Assembly: GCA_936440205.1 (NCBI GenBank)
Contig: OW387135.1
Coordinates: 35,132,792-35,196,791 of the forward strand
Direction: 5' to 3'
From: Lepidonotus clava
Taxonomy: Eukaryota; Annelida; Polychaeta; Phyllodocida; Polynoidae
Length of the DNA stretch: 64,000 nt
This document shows, one piece after another, positions 13,201 through 24,041 of this stretch. The stretch's first letter is position 1, and each line of letters begins with the position of its first letter. The position numbers were made by a program, and so were the translations under genes. The notes below the pieces were generated by a model. That model did no database searches, was not told the origin of the DNA, and saw nothing but the letters and a program-made list of their open reading frames with translations.

Positions 13201-16200
13201 TTAAAAAAGTGTACAAAATTCAATTATTTAAACAAATAACCATTTTTTCCCTTATGAGGCCTGTGGCACCACTTGTCTCAATTACCTGTTGTGAACATAC
13301 CTCTGAAAGTTTACAGGAGCATCCTATATTAGAACATAAGTGTTTGGATTGGTTTATTTTATAATGATATTTAATTTATTTTTGTTATATTTCAAATGCT
13401 TTTTGCAGATTGTGCAGAAGACTGCAGATGAACTGGTCATCATCCTGCCCACCCACTTCAGTGGGTCCCAGTGGCAGGAGGCTGATGACAGCTTGGCTTT
13501 GGCTCCTGTCTTCAACAATGGCATGACCATGGCCAATGCCTACAACCCAGGTCTTGTCTGGAAGATTGGCATCATCCATACACTGATCCACCAAATGTGG
13601 AAGCGCATCGCTGTTTTCAAGGTGAGTGGTCTGCACAGTCTAAAAAAAGATTAACATTAAACGAGTGTACAAAATTCAATTTTTTAAACAAATAACCATT
13701 TTTTCCCTTATGAGGCCTGTGGCACCACTTGTCTCAATTACCTGTTGTGAAAATACCTCTGAAAGTTTACAGGAGCATCCTATATTAGAACATAGGTGTT
13801 TGGATTGGTTTAATCTTGTAGTGATATTTCACTTATTTTTGTTGTATTTCAAATACTTTTTGCAGATTGTGCAGAAGACTGCAGATGAACTGGTCATCAT
13901 CCTGCCCGCCCACTTCAGTGGGTCCCAGTGGCAGGAGGCTGATAACAGCTTGGCGTTGGCTCCTGTCTTCAACAATGGCATGACCATGGCCAATGCCTAC
14001 AACCCGGGTCTTGTCTGGAAGATTGGCATCATCGGTACGCTGATCATCCACCAAATGTGGAAGCGCATCGCCAATGAGGGATATGGCTGCCCAGTTGTTT
14101 TTAAGGTGAGTGGTCTGCACAGTCTAAAAATAGATTAACATTAAAAAAGTGTACAAAATTCAATTATTTAAACAAATAACCATTTTTTCCCTTATGAGGC
14201 CTGTGGCACCACTTGTCTCAATTACCTGTTGTGAACATACCTCTGAAAGTTTACAGGAGCATCCTATATTAGAACATAGGTGTTTGGATTGGTTTATTTT
14301 ATAGTGATATTTAATTTATTTTTGTTATATTTCAAATGCTTTTTGCAGATTGTGCAGAAGACTGCAGTTGAACTGGTCATCATCCTGCCCGCCCACTTCA
14401 GTGGGGCCCAGTGGCAGGAGGCTGATAACAGCTTGGCTTTAGCTCCTGTCTTCAACAATGGCATGACCATGGGCAATGCCTACAACCTTGGTCTTGTCTG
14501 GAAGATTGGCATCATCCATATACTGATCCACCAAATTTGGAAGTGCATCGCTGTTTTCAAGGTGAGTGGTCTGCACAGTCTAAAAAAAGATTAACATTAA
14601 AAAAGTGTACAAAATTCAATTATTTAAACAAATAACCATTTGTTCCCTTATGAGGCCTGTGGCACCACTTGTCTCAATTACCTGTTGTGAAAATACCTCT
14701 GAAAGTTTACAGGAGCACCCTATATTAGAACATAGGTGTTTGGATTGGTTTAATCTTGTAGTGATATTTCACTTATTTTTGTTGTATTTCAAATGCTTTT
14801 TGCAGATTGTGCAGAAGACTGCAGATGAACTGGTCATCATCCTGCCCGCCCACTTCAGTGGGTCCCAGTGGCAGGAGGCCGATAACAGCTTGGCATTGGC
14901 TCCTGTCTTCAACAATGGCATGACCATGGCCAATGCCTACAACCCGGGTGTTGTCTGGAAGATTGGCATCATCCGTACACTGATCCACCAAATGTGGAAG
15001 TGCATCGCCAATGAGGGATATGGCTGCCCAGTTGTTTTCAAGGTGAGTGGTGTACACAGTCTAAAAATAGATTAACATTTTAAAAGTGTTCAAAATTCAA
15101 TTATTTAAAAAAATAACCATTTTTTCCCTTATAAGGCATATGGCACCACTTGTCTCAATTACTTGTTGTGAACATACCTCTGAAAGTTTAAAGGAGCATA
15201 CTATATTAGAACATAGGTGTTTGGATTGGTTTAATCTTGTTGTGATATTTCACTTATCTTTGTTTTATTTCAAATGCTTTTTGCAGATTGTGCAGAAGAC
15301 TGCAGATGAACTGTGCATCATCCTGCCTGCTCACTTCAATGGGTCCCAGTGGCAGGAGGCCGATAACACCTTGGCGTTGGCTCCTGTCTTCAACCATGGC
15401 ATGAACATTGCCAATGCCTACAACCCAGTTCATATCTGCAATGTTGGTATCATCTGTACACTAATCCACCAAATATGGGAACACATCATCAATGCCTTCA
15501 CCCCGGATCAGGATTGTAGTCTTATATTCAACCTTGAAGGTATGGCCAAATATCATCCAGCTGTTGTTATTGTTTTTTTGTTTTAATCCAGTCAATATTT
15601 CTTCATCCTGCATTTTCTTTTGGACACAGAATGAATTTGCATATAGATTAGGTATTAGCATTTTGGGAGGATAAGTAAATGGCATTTGTTCCATGACCCT
15701 TTATAAAAGTCTAAAATCTAAAGTGCTTCATACCAGTGTTCAGTAGGAGTGTAAATTATAAAAGGAAAATCCTTCAGTGAACAGTCTGTATCTGTACAAT
15801 CTGGGTACAATACTTCAATAGAAATCTCAAATTATTTTCTTCTTTGGTGGTTCCTTTGAGAGCCAGCCTGATATGGTGCAGTTTTATGATGTCCTTGGAG
15901 ATTGCTTTAAAAAAGGCAGGGTCTGTGGTGTACAGATTATTTTTGTTATATTATTATATCTGTAATAGTTCTTTAAATCTGACATTTTGTCATGTACATT
16001 GCAATATGTGTAATTAAAAATCCACATCTTTTCCATGACTAGGCTGTGTATCTGCAAACGAGAAAGACCAAGAGCAGATTGCAGACAACCCATCTGATGT
16101 AAGTAATAGTCTAAAATTGTGTCACATATGGATATGAAATTATTTGTATATAAGCCACTGTCTTTTAAGCTTAAACTGCAGATGTGGTTCAAAGGAGGGT

Positions 16201-19200
16201 GTGTGTGTTTTCACCAAGTGCAAATATATGTAAATTCACTGTAAAATTACTTCCCAAATGGATGTGCCAAAAAGTGTGAAGTTGGTTTGCAGCCCATCCT
16301 TTTGTTTAGTTCTTGATCTGCCCTTGAACAAATCCTTTGAAAACAGGAGACACAGTACACATGATTTTCAAAAATGTATGATTACCAAACAGACATAACC
16401 TGATAACCTGTTCTGACACTGGCACACTGTCTACTCATCCAGGTGGGGGTAGTTACAGTCCCAAAGATGAACTTAACGGAAAATGCAGAAAAACCAGTTC
16501 CCCTACAAGTCTCGCAGGAAGACTGCACTGGTATGTAGTTGATTTCTTCATGTTCAGCAAATGAAGATAAAGTACTTATTATGGTGCCTATGTATGCCAT
16601 ACCTGTATATAGATAGCTTGCTTCTTTTTGTTACAGTAATTGAAATAGGCAAAGATACAAAATTTCAGTTGCTTCTAAACAAGTCTTAGAATAGTTAGAA
16701 AAATCCTTTTTAAGACAAGGCAAAGGGAAACATGTAAGGGCATGCAGCTGTTTCAACAGAAAGTGCATACACTAAATTTGAGGGATTAGGTCTCAATAAT
16801 TGCCTGCTCAAACAATTAGCTAGGGTTAGTGAGAGATAATTTTAAAAACCATTTAGTGCATTGTTTCTCCTTCTTTGCAAATCTATTATTGGGAGAATCA
16901 ACCTATTGAATGCAGACAGTATCCTTAAATACAAATCACAGTATTCATTATGCTTTTGTGAATTAATTTGATATTCATCATATACAGACTGCAGTGTGTG
17001 TAATTCCAAATATACCACATTTTGTTCCATGACTAGGCTGTTCGGCTGAAAAAGAGAAAGCCCAAGAGGAGGTTTCAGAGAACCCATCAGGTGTAAGTAT
17101 TTGTATTTTGTGCCATTCACGCTTCAACAGCAGAAGCAATTGATTCAAAGGGTGGGGCCAATTTTTCATCAACTGCAAATATAGATTTCTTCAATATAAA
17201 ATTCACTGCCCTAAAGTGAGTACCAGAAAGCATTTGGTTAGTGTATCCCTAACCTTTCTAATGGTTCTGGATTCTGATGGCTCTTTATGATGCATTGTTT
17301 ATAGACAAAATCTTCAGTTATACACTCTCCATAGATCGTTATATTCAAGCAGTAGAACATGAAAAATGAAAGGGTTATTAATGTGTTTTTCTGCAATTTT
17401 CTCTCTAGGGGCTGGCCAAGGAACAGCCGAGGGAGTTGGAAGGCCTCTACTGGGCTGACACACCACATGTAAGTAATGTCTCAATGTTTATTCTCGAAAG
17501 AACACTAAAAAGTACAGTATTTAAACGTTGATCCAATTTTATTTGGTCCTTCACCAACAGCCATGAGCTCTGTTATTACAAAATATTGATTCATCCTATA
17601 GTTTAGTCAATGACTAAATTAAGGTTCACAATGAATGTTTCTGAAAATTGGTTAGAGAAAGGTATAATTCATGGCATTTCTTTTTAACAACACAGTTTAT
17701 CTCTTTTGCTTGCAGGCTGATTATCGTAGGTTCGTCGAGGAGATTAATGATGAAGATATAGTAAGTTACATACTTAATGGATATTAACTTGAAAACTAAA
17801 GTGTATTCCTATTTCCAATTGAAATAATCTAAAATCAATTGTGGTGTTTCTGTAAGCTGAGCAGCTTTGGGATTTTGGGATAACTTGAGATTTTCTTGGG
17901 AAAAATCTTAAATATTATAAAGCTGACTTTAAGGTTAAGGGCCCTTCCCCCAAAATATCTCCTTTTATTTTTTTTTTTGCAAAAAGGCCTATGGTACAAT
18001 GGAATAAGAGTTAAGTCTCCAATTACAAGCCAGTCTGGAAAGAACCCATAAGGGTTGGCCGGACGTTAAACTACCCCAACAAACAAACCAATTACAAGTA
18101 CAGAGTTATTGAATTACAGAATTTAAGTAAAGAGAATCTGCAGTTTCATACTATTAACAATGCCTTAAGTTTGTGCTTTTGCCTGAGAGTTGGTATTATG
18201 TTCAGATAACAAGTGCTTAAAAATAAATGCATCATAATTCTTTTTTTCAAAATGCTTTTCAATTTTGTTTTAAGGATTTTTACTGCCTAACCCCAGGTGT
18301 TGGTACTCCGGCATACATCGATCATCCCCCTGACCCCAATGCAGTAAGTGCTACCTAGAATTTCATTACTATGCCAACTACTTCAAGGTTAATATCCCCA
18401 ACCAAGGTCTGAGTTAAGGTCAAGAAAATGCACATATAATAATGATGAGAACACCAAATTCAATAACATAGTGCTGGTGTGGAACTGTTTATTAAAAAAC
18501 AGTGAAATTAGCCATGTCTCAATCATTACTGAAAATAAATTATCAATAGGTAGATCAAAGTTTAAAAAAACATCTTCATTCTCAGGAATAGAAAGGTGTA
18601 ACTACATGACAAAGGTTTCACATAGTTTCAAACATTAGTGGCTTTCATCAGAAGTATATTTAGTGATTGACCTATGAAGGGGCAACATTAAAACAGTTTC
18701 TAAGATGTTGAAAGCTTCTTACTATGAGATAGTCTTGTTAGACCTGCAGCTCTGTGTGTTAAACAAAATACTTAACTCATACAAATTTGTCTTCCAGGCC
18801 AAGAGATATGCAAAAGCGATGAAATCCCAGCAAAGGGCTAGGCGTCGGGCATCAGTGAGTATGATGATCAATGGGAATACATGTTTCTATATAAAGGAGT
18901 ATCTTTTCAATTATTTTCATCATTCATGGTGAAATCAGTGCTAAATGGTTTACAAATAGGAATTTACTCAATACTGGTTTTCATAAAAATGCGTATGGAA
19001 GTGACTTAAAATAAAATCATACATGTATTGACCTAGGAGAAAGGCCCTTAAATTCGCAGATCAATGGGAGCATTTTATGAATCTCTTAATAATATGGCAA
19101 ACAAAATTTGCACATATTAGGTAGTTGTTCACAGAATTGCTAAGAAATCCCATGCTATAATTTGTATGTTGCCCTCATTTAAAAGTTGAAGTCATACATT

Positions 19201-19291
19201 ATAGGGTCTTTAACTCAGGATTGCACAATACTGACAATGCATTTGTTTTTGTTTATTATAGAACCGGAAGTCCAAGAAATCCCACCATTAG
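982..19291 (+). CDS. Gene A: lipid-anchored protein with 16 tandem repeat exons, function unknown
   Basis: Exons: 982-1216, 5791-5840, sixteen array exons between 7932 and 15539, then 16043-16098, 16443-16530, 17037-17092, 17409-17468, 17716-17760, 18275-18343, 18798-18854 and 19262-19291 (TAG). All junctions are AG acceptors and GT donors, mostly GTGAGT or GTAAGT. The phases join without a stop: exon 1 leaves one base, exon 2 returns to phase 0, each array exon is phase 0 to 0, and the last one leaves one base that the next exon completes. With every exon included the product is about 1,467 residues: a myristoylable basic head, a repeat body, an acidic and proline-containing linker, and a basic tail ending KSHH. 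I recognise no enzyme motif. The likely role is a membrane-associated scaffold or binding repeat protein (inference). It is tail-to-tail with gene B. Confidence 0.8.
1310..1560. repeat. Dispersed repeat, copy 1 (AAAGGG-rich family)
   Basis: This lies in gene A intron 1. It carries runs such as GGGAAAAAAAGGG and ends near TTTTCTACTTTGAAGAACG. A related block is found at 45640-45920, ending TTCTATTTTGGAGAACG. No coding potential or inverted ends were seen. Confidence 0.5.
1690..1990. repeat. Degenerate MITE block with CCGGGAG words and GGGGCGGATCCAG
   Basis: TCCCGGATTTTCCGGGAG at about 1725-1755 and GGGGCGGATCCAG at about 1963-1975 both recur, in the other orientation, at 50480-50582. This is probably a decayed copy of the same hAT-like element family. 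Confidence 0.5.
2085..2200. repeat. CGACATG-family MITE fragment after a poly-G run
   Basis: A run of about 17 G leads into GTCTAGACCCCTAATTGG and GACATGCGACAGGACC, the same words as in the 10215-10507 element. Confidence 0.55.
2367..2935. repeat. Tandem repeat of about 55-60 bp (GGTCTACCAGCCCTCA)
   Basis: Four to five degenerate units carry GGTCTACCAGCCCTC and CCCTCCCTCTAAC. The array is split by a 290-bp insertion at 2469-2758. Confidence 0.65.
2469..2758. mobile_element. hAT-like MITE inside the tandem repeat
   Basis: Its ends are inverted: GGGTTCCCAC at the left and GTGGGAACCCC at the right. The flanks TATACATA and TATACTTG are a degenerate 8-bp duplication. The interior repeats AAAGGTCTTAAATTG words. 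Short GGGTTCC ends with an 8-bp target duplication suggest hAT (inference). Confidence 0.55.
3149..3370. mobile_element. Foldback MITE, about 222 bp
   Basis: The first ~50 bases (GGGCCGATATCTTCATAAC, then AATTTGGCTGATCAGGG) reappear as the reverse complement at 3320-3370 with few changes. A ~120-bp AT-rich centre separates the arms. No ORF is present. It lies in gene A intron 1. Confidence 0.75.
3371..5790. other. Remainder of gene A intron 1
   Basis: AT-rich sequence with homopolymer tracts (C run near 3682-3698, A runs near 4507 and 5388). I see no exon with consistent phase and no RNA gene. Confidence 0.5.
5791..5840 (+). CDS. Gene A exon 2: short linker exon
   Basis: This 50-nt exon follows a TTTAG acceptor and precedes a GTAAGC donor. 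With the base left by exon 1 it reads 17 codons, SEEVSSLPVASATNNQQ, and ends exactly in phase 0. That is the phase needed by every array exon. It was found by phase and splice sites, so it is less certain than the array. Confidence 0.65.
7301..7388. repeat. 87-bp near-perfect palindrome
   Basis: The left arm 7301-7343 and right arm 7345-7387/8 match over about 43 bp with two mismatches and a one-base centre. Left starts ACTTTTATAGTTTCAACAC; right ends GTGTTGAAACTATAAAAGT. It lies in gene A intron 2. It may be a MITE end-to-end remnant or a recent inverted duplication. Confidence 0.85.
7636..7716 (+). pseudogene. Truncated relic of an array exon
   Basis: This is the 3' third of an array exon. 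It reads through ATCCACCAAATGTGGAAGCG and GGATATGGCTGCC to TTTTTAAGG, but lacks the first two thirds and any acceptor. The GTGAGT donor and about 35 bp of intron start are deleted, leaving AAGGTTAAAA. The usual inter-exon spacer follows from about 7717. It marks the old 5' edge of the tandem array. Confidence 0.8.
7932..15539 (+). repeat. Gene A tandem exon array: 16 phase-0 coding exons, long/short alternating
   Basis: Exons: 7932-8171, 8415-8627, 8872-9111, 9355-9567, 9812-10048, 10592-10804, 11048-11287, 11531-11743, 11988-12227, 12470-12682, 12926-13165, 13409-13621, 13866-14105, 14349-14561, 14806-15042 and 15287-15539. Lengths in codons are 80, 71, 80, 71, 79, 71, 80, 71, 80, 71, 80, 71, 80, 71, 79 and 84 plus one base. 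Each follows TTTTTGCAG and the first fifteen precede GTGAGT. All begin IVQKT; then come ILPAHF, QWQEAD and LAPVFNNGM, a Trp-Lys-Ile-Gly-Ile-Ile stretch and a HQMWK-like motif. Short exons lack the segment around NEGYGCPV. The spacers are as alike as the exons. No stop or frameshift is seen in any copy. Either all exons are spliced in as a repeat protein, or they are alternative exons. The domain is unknown to me. Confidence 0.9.
10215..10507. mobile_element. 293-bp MITE-like insertion in the exon array (CGACATG family)
   Basis: The element starts GGGGGTGTAGACCC and ends ATCTATACCCCC, imperfect inverted ends. It is flanked by ATATTA on both sides (10209-10214 and 10508-10513). Inside, AAATTCGACATGCGACA-like words recur about six times. 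All other spacers of the array show the uninterrupted site, so its boundaries are certain. Relatives lie at about 2085-2200, 42838-43175 and 47440-47520. Confidence 0.85.
16043..19291 (+). CDS. Gene A 3' exons: acidic/proline linker and basic C-terminus
   Basis: Eight small exons: 16043-16098, 16443-16530, 17037-17092, 17409-17468, 17716-17760, 18275-18343, 18798-18854 and 19262-19291. The first and third are 56-nt paralogues (GCVSANEKDQEQIADNPSD and GCSAEKEKAQEEVSENPSG), and both follow the same CCATGACTAG acceptor. An exon pair was therefore duplicated inside the gene. Later exons read ADYRRFVEEINDEDI, then a Pro-rich DFYCLTPGVG segment, then a basic tail (KRYAKAMKSQQRARRRAS, NRKSKKSHH). 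The stop TAG is at 19289-19291. A GTAAGT directly after it suggests a 3' UTR intron to an acceptor at 19396. Confidence 0.75.
18003..18095 (+). mobile_element. SINE 3' part, copy 1
   Basis: CCAGTCTGGAAAGAACCC, then GGTTGGCCGGACGTTAAAC and a CAAA-rich tail. The same sequence stands reversed at 37419-37488. Two copies in opposite orientation, each ending in a CAAA run, indicate a SINE or LINE tail. It sits in a gene A intron. Confidence 0.65.
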
Positions 19292-19396
19292 GTAAGTTTT
19301 TGAAATACAGTTTGACCATTTCTTCCTCTTACTATTTACTTCTGACTTAAATCAGTATCGATTTCTTCCATCTAATCCATAATTTTCTTGTTCTAG

Positions 19397-19986
19397 GCTT
19401 GATGTAAAACAAACTAATTAGTTACTTTTGTAATAGTTAAAATTTTTAATTTAACAATATTTTGTTTAAAAAAATTTAAATATATAGAAATTTGTAAAGC
19501 TATCCCATTGAGCCAATTGCATAGCATTTCATCATTTCACTCTCATCTCCTTTCTTCATTATATCATAATCATACTAACACAATCTTTCATCTACCTTCA
19601 CTTCATAGATGCAATCGCCATCTTGTTGTTGCTGGAGACAGAACCCATTTGTTACCCAGTTCATCCATCTATACATCAAACATCACACGAAATGATTCTA
19701 TTCATCATTATAACATCTTGTTCATTCATTCATTCATTTGTAACATGATGTGAAGCAACACCAGTTATTATCATATATTTTTCATCACGTTATTAATCAT
19801 TATATCACATAATAGCTTTCATTTATCAATCCTCATACTTTCTCATAAAATAACTAATTCCACTTTGTCATGAATACCTTCATCCCTTTCTCTTTAATCA
19901 TCACTAAAATAATTCTGAATTAAAAACTTATTAATATTCTAACTGTTATTTCATTATCATGTCCAGTCATAATTCTAGTTAATAAA
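19397..19986 (+). other. Probable 3' UTR of gene A with polyadenylation signal
   Basis: AT-rich DNA follows the TTCTAG acceptor at 19391-19396. AATAAA lies at 19981-19986. No convincing ORF is present. The end is inferred from the hexamer. Confidence 0.45.
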
Positions 19987-20760
19987 AGAAAAGAACAAAA
20001 TAATGTTTGTTTTCATTTAAACAATCAACTCTTAGATGCAGAAAACTACATTTGGCACACACAATCTGATAAAAGAAAACAATGATACTATGAAATTCTG
20101 TATGAATTGAAATAATTCAGACGCACGCAATTTCATTCACAGAATCATATTGCACTATCATAATTTTGTCTAAGGTACTTCACATAACAGCAGTCTTAGT
20201 AACAATTGGCTAAGCTTTAACCTTTCAGATTATGAATATGTATAATATAACTAATGAAGTTTGGGAAATTGTTAACTGAGCTATGGAGTTTTATTTTACT
20301 GTTATTTGTAGAGGAACCTATGACCATTATGTTGTGTTAGTTATTCCAGTATGCTAGCTCATAATAATTGCAGTCTTCCTTCCTTTCTTAGCTGCAATTC
20401 ATCTCAAAATGTAGCTCATCATTGAGAGGTGATAAAACACTCATATGAAACGATGATTTTATTTAGTCCAAAACATGATATACATCGCTGTGCTTCTGTT
20501 GACAATTAAAGGGCCTAATCCGTTCAACCCAATATTGGCATCGCTCCTAGCATTCCTACTTGCCAGCCTGCTCACTGATGAAGGGGTAATGTGGCAAGTC
20601 CAATACCATATACTTACACATTCAAATTTCTATTTCCTACATAAATATATTAATCAAATATATCAAATGCAATAAGAATGAAATAACTAAAACAGAACTT
20701 GAAATAACTTTCTATTTTCTTTTATACTGATAGTTTATATTAAACACTAATGCCATTAAG
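19987..20760. other. AT-rich intergenic stretch
   Basis: No repeat ends, splice-consistent exon or RNA gene recognised. Confidence 0.4.
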
Positions 20761-21005
20761 TTGAAAAATACACAAAACAGGAAAACAAACAATTGAACCC
20801 AGTCTTAATATGCAAATTAGGCTCCACCCACCTCATTAATATTCATTTTTGCTGGTTCCCTGATGCTACACAGCCTATTATGCACCAACAGTCTCCACTC
20901 TCCAAGCAGAAACAGGTACATGTAGAGTTCCCAGTAAGTGTTACCACCGCACTGGCACGAGGTGCCTTGCATGCCCAGCAAACAGGACACGTGTATTCCC
21001 CAGTT
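20761..21005 (+). repeat. Dispersed repeat, copy 1 (ATGCAAATTAG family)
   Basis: AATTGAACCCAGTCTTAATA leads into ATGCAAAT. Further on it carries AGAGTTCCCAG, GTTACCACCGCACTGGCA and CCCAGCAAAC. These occur in the same order, reverse complemented, at about 52095-52305. Two diverged copies define the family. Its class is unknown. Confidence 0.65.
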
Positions 21006-21837
21006 TGACATCGTGTTAAACTAATGCAATACTGGTGTTGTTGCAAACTCAGAGTAATGATAGCAATTAACTAGGTTTTTCTCCTAGTTTTGCAACAATA
21101 ATGCATCTTTGCTATTTTCTTTCATACAACATGTATTATTTATGTTATATGGCTTAATTGATTGAGCTAAATCTAATTACATATTGTTGAAACTGTATCA
21201 AAACCTTTACATTTCAGTATCATTCTAGTGACAATTTGGTGTAATGCTAAACACCATGTAAAATAAGTATTTGACATGAGTTTTACACATGTTATTTTCA
21301 TGCTATTCTGGTGTTGTGTAAAACCCTATGAATTCTCCTAGAAAACCGTTTCTCTCTGACATTAGTTTGGACATGTGTAATACCAGGGATAATTACGTAT
21401 TTTCCACAAATTCTGCATGGATTTTACCTTAGTAATGATGTGTCAATCTACCTGATAACCATGAGAAAAACACTAGTGTGTATTACACTAGTTTTACAAG
21501 GGAAAACTGTCTGTTTCTGACACCAGTTTTTGACATGTGTAATTTCTGAGTATAACTTGTATTTTACATGGGTTTACCATGGGATTTTCCTGAGATCTCA
21601 CTGATAAATTACACAGATAACATCTAGAAGTTGATATAATTACACCTGAATTTAACTCTGTAAACTCTTGTAAAACTAGAGTGATTTTTGTGAGTGTTCT
21701 TAATTAATTTAACTATTTCTCAAAATAATGCATAGGCATAAATCTTACTAATAGGCTGTATAGTTGGAAGATTTTCCATGAACACTTACTTCCCATGTGA
21801 TTCAAATACAATGTAATACCCCTAACCTCACAACTTA

Positions 21838-21909
21838 TTCTGCATAGCTCAGTGGTAGGGCACTGGCATTATCTGTGGGAGATCAAGGGTTCGAGTCCCC
21901 ACACCTTTT
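21838..21909 (+). tRNA. tRNA-like sequence or tRNA-derived SINE head (probable pseudogene)
   Basis: An A-box-like TAGCTCAGTGGTAGGGC, then a B box GGGTTCGAGTCCC at the right spacing, and a T5 Pol III stop at about 21905. The anticodon arm (around CTGGCATTATCTGTGGG) does not form a clean five-pair stem and no convincing acceptor stem is seen. A functional tRNA is therefore unlikely. Confidence 0.5.
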
Positions 21910-22159
21910 TCACATTGATAAGCAAAAAACACGAGTTTTACATGTCAAATCTCGTGTCAAAATCTCGTGTTAAAAACACGTTGGAAACACCAGAAATGAG
22001 GTCCACAGAATCCCGAGTAGGGCCAAGTTTAAGACACGAGTATGACACCCTGGATCCCGATGGTACAACGTGCACAACACGGGTCCTTGTTACCTGGGAT
22101 GGGAGGACCTATCCCACATGTTGTGGTGGCATAACAGAACCCACTGTTCCTGCCACCTA

Positions 22160-22745
22160 CTCTATGGTGCCACTAGGCTCTATGGTGCCACTAACTGGCC
22201 TATAGGCTCTATGGTGCCACTAACCGGCCTATAGGCTCTATGGTGCCACTAACCGGCCTATAACCGGTCACTAACCGGCCTATAGGCTCTATGGTGCCAC
22301 TAACCACCCTATAGGCTCTATGGTGCCACTAACCGGCCTATAGGCTCTATGGTGCCACTAACCGGCCTATAGGCTCTATGATGCCACTAACCGGCCTATA
22401 GGCTCTATGGTGCCACTAACCACCCTATAGGCTCTATGGTGCCACTAACCACCCTATAGGCTCTATGGTGCCACTAACCGCCCTATAGGCTCTATGGTGC
22501 CACTAACCGCCCTATAGGCTCTATGGTGCCACTAACCACTCTATAGGCTCTATGGTGCCACTAACCACTCTATAGACTCTATGGTGCCACTAACCACCCT
22601 ATAGGCTCTATGGTGCCACTAGGCTCTATGGTGCCACTAACCGGCCTATAGGCTCTATGGTGCCACTAACTACCCTATAGGCTCTATGGTGCCACTATAG
22701 GCTCTATGGTGCCACTAACCACCCTATAGGCTCTATGGTGCCACT
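22160..22745. repeat. 29-bp satellite array (CTCTATGGTGCCACTAAC)
   Basis: About 20 units of 29 bp read CTCTATGGTGCCACTAAC then CGGCCTATAGG. Several are shortened to 15-18 bp. The variants CCGGCC and CCACCC occur in blocks, as expected from unequal exchange. The reverse complement of the unit builds the array at 38650-40166. Confidence 0.95.
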
Positions 22746-23843
22746 TGAATCAACAGTCGACGACGTCTTTTTCACTTTTGTAATCTAATGCCGTTATGTT
22801 ATTGGTCACGTCACCATCATAAAAGTTAACATATAGAGGTTCATAATATGTAGCACCATTCACTAATGATGTCATGCTATTTCTTTTACTATTTTTGACC
22901 CCCACTTGTCACGTTTTACTATAGGATTGTTTAGGGGACTGGACCCCTTTCCTCCTTCCCCACCATGGCCTGACGTCATTTCTTGATGGCCCTTACACAT
23001 TTAAATAGATCTACTCCCTTTATGCAGAATTATTAAGACCATAATGATTGATCGAACTTCTTAAAAACGACAAATATTGTGAAACAGGCCATTGCTTAAG
23101 TTACATTTACTATAATACATTTAATTATTTCAGGGTATTTGGACATTATTCCTGAAGGAATTCTTCCAATATGGGGATTAAACAATAAAACCTCCAATCA
23201 TAAGGGCCATTTTCTAGGATATAAATCAAAATCATGTGATCAAAGTGACAGTTATCATTTTCATTTTGAAATATTTTTAGGAACAACTATCTATAGATAA
23301 CATGCTCACATTATGTTACTGAATTATATATCATGATTATTTTCATAGAGAAAAAAGTGGGGCAAATATAGACATCAAAACAATGGGCTCAAATTCGTTT
23401 GAAAGTGTTTCTTTATTAGGATATTTGCTCTTACGTGATGTACATTACGTTCCATTTTAATGTTTGCCATATCACATGTGTAAGAAATGGTAAGGCACCT
23501 AATTGCCCAAAGTGTCTCCACAAACTTTCTATAAAACTTGAACAGCAAACAAACATGCACAATTAAATGGTCATCAAAATGTCACAGCAATTTCCTGTAG
23601 GTGGTCAACCACGACTTTTCGGCCAATGAGGACTCTGCATTGTTCAATATGGTGGTACCCACTGGGCCTCTCCTGAATGTCGTATACAGCAACATTCCTC
23701 CGAATTTGGGGAAATCACTCAAGGAGCCATGTAATAGTAAAATTCTGAATGTTCCGCAACATTCTAAAAAAACGTTGTTATCACATGAAATTTTAATCAT
23801 AAAGCGTCTCAAAAACATATTACATTAGGCAAAAAAAAAAATA
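22746..23843. other. Intergenic DNA between the convergent genes
   Basis: AT-rich. Short open frames on both strands at 23582-23828 mirror each other and show no motif. No gene supported. Confidence 0.4.
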
Positions 23844-24041
23844 TTGTTGTGTTCCGGTTTCCTGACCGACCCTATTATTTTGCCCCGACCCTAAAGTTTT
23901 TAACAGAAAACATAAGGTAAATTCATTAATATAACGGCTAAAATAAGACTCCAGCCTATCATTGTAGTTAAAAAAAATATCCAAAAAAATATGCTGGCCT
24001 ACCGACCCTATTTTATTTTAGGTATCAAACCTGAACGCAAC
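23844..24041. mobile_element. Possible short MITE
   Basis: The left end GTTGTGTTCCGGTTTCC and the right end, read on the other strand, GTTGCGTTCAGGTTTG are imperfect inverted repeats. CCGACCCTAT occurs near both ends. No target duplication is clear. Confidence 0.35.

Noticed and set aside
7851-15057. Minus-strand open frames of 60-111 codons opposite each array exon
   Set aside because: They repeat with each exon, run into the spacers, lack splice logic, and only mirror the codon content of the plus strand.
15461-15694. Extension of the last array exon past 15539 to the in-frame stop
   Set aside because: A GTATGG donor at 15540 joins in correct phase to 16043, which opens eight further in-phase exons. 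Retention would add only a hydrophobic intron tail.
21838-21909. A functional tRNA gene
   Set aside because: A and B boxes and a T5 stop are present, but the anticodon stem does not pair cleanly and no acceptor stem is visible. Kept only as tRNA-like.
22160-22745. CRISPR-like array of 29-bp repeats
   Set aside because: The units are contiguous with no unique spacers, and the genome is eukaryotic. It is a satellite.
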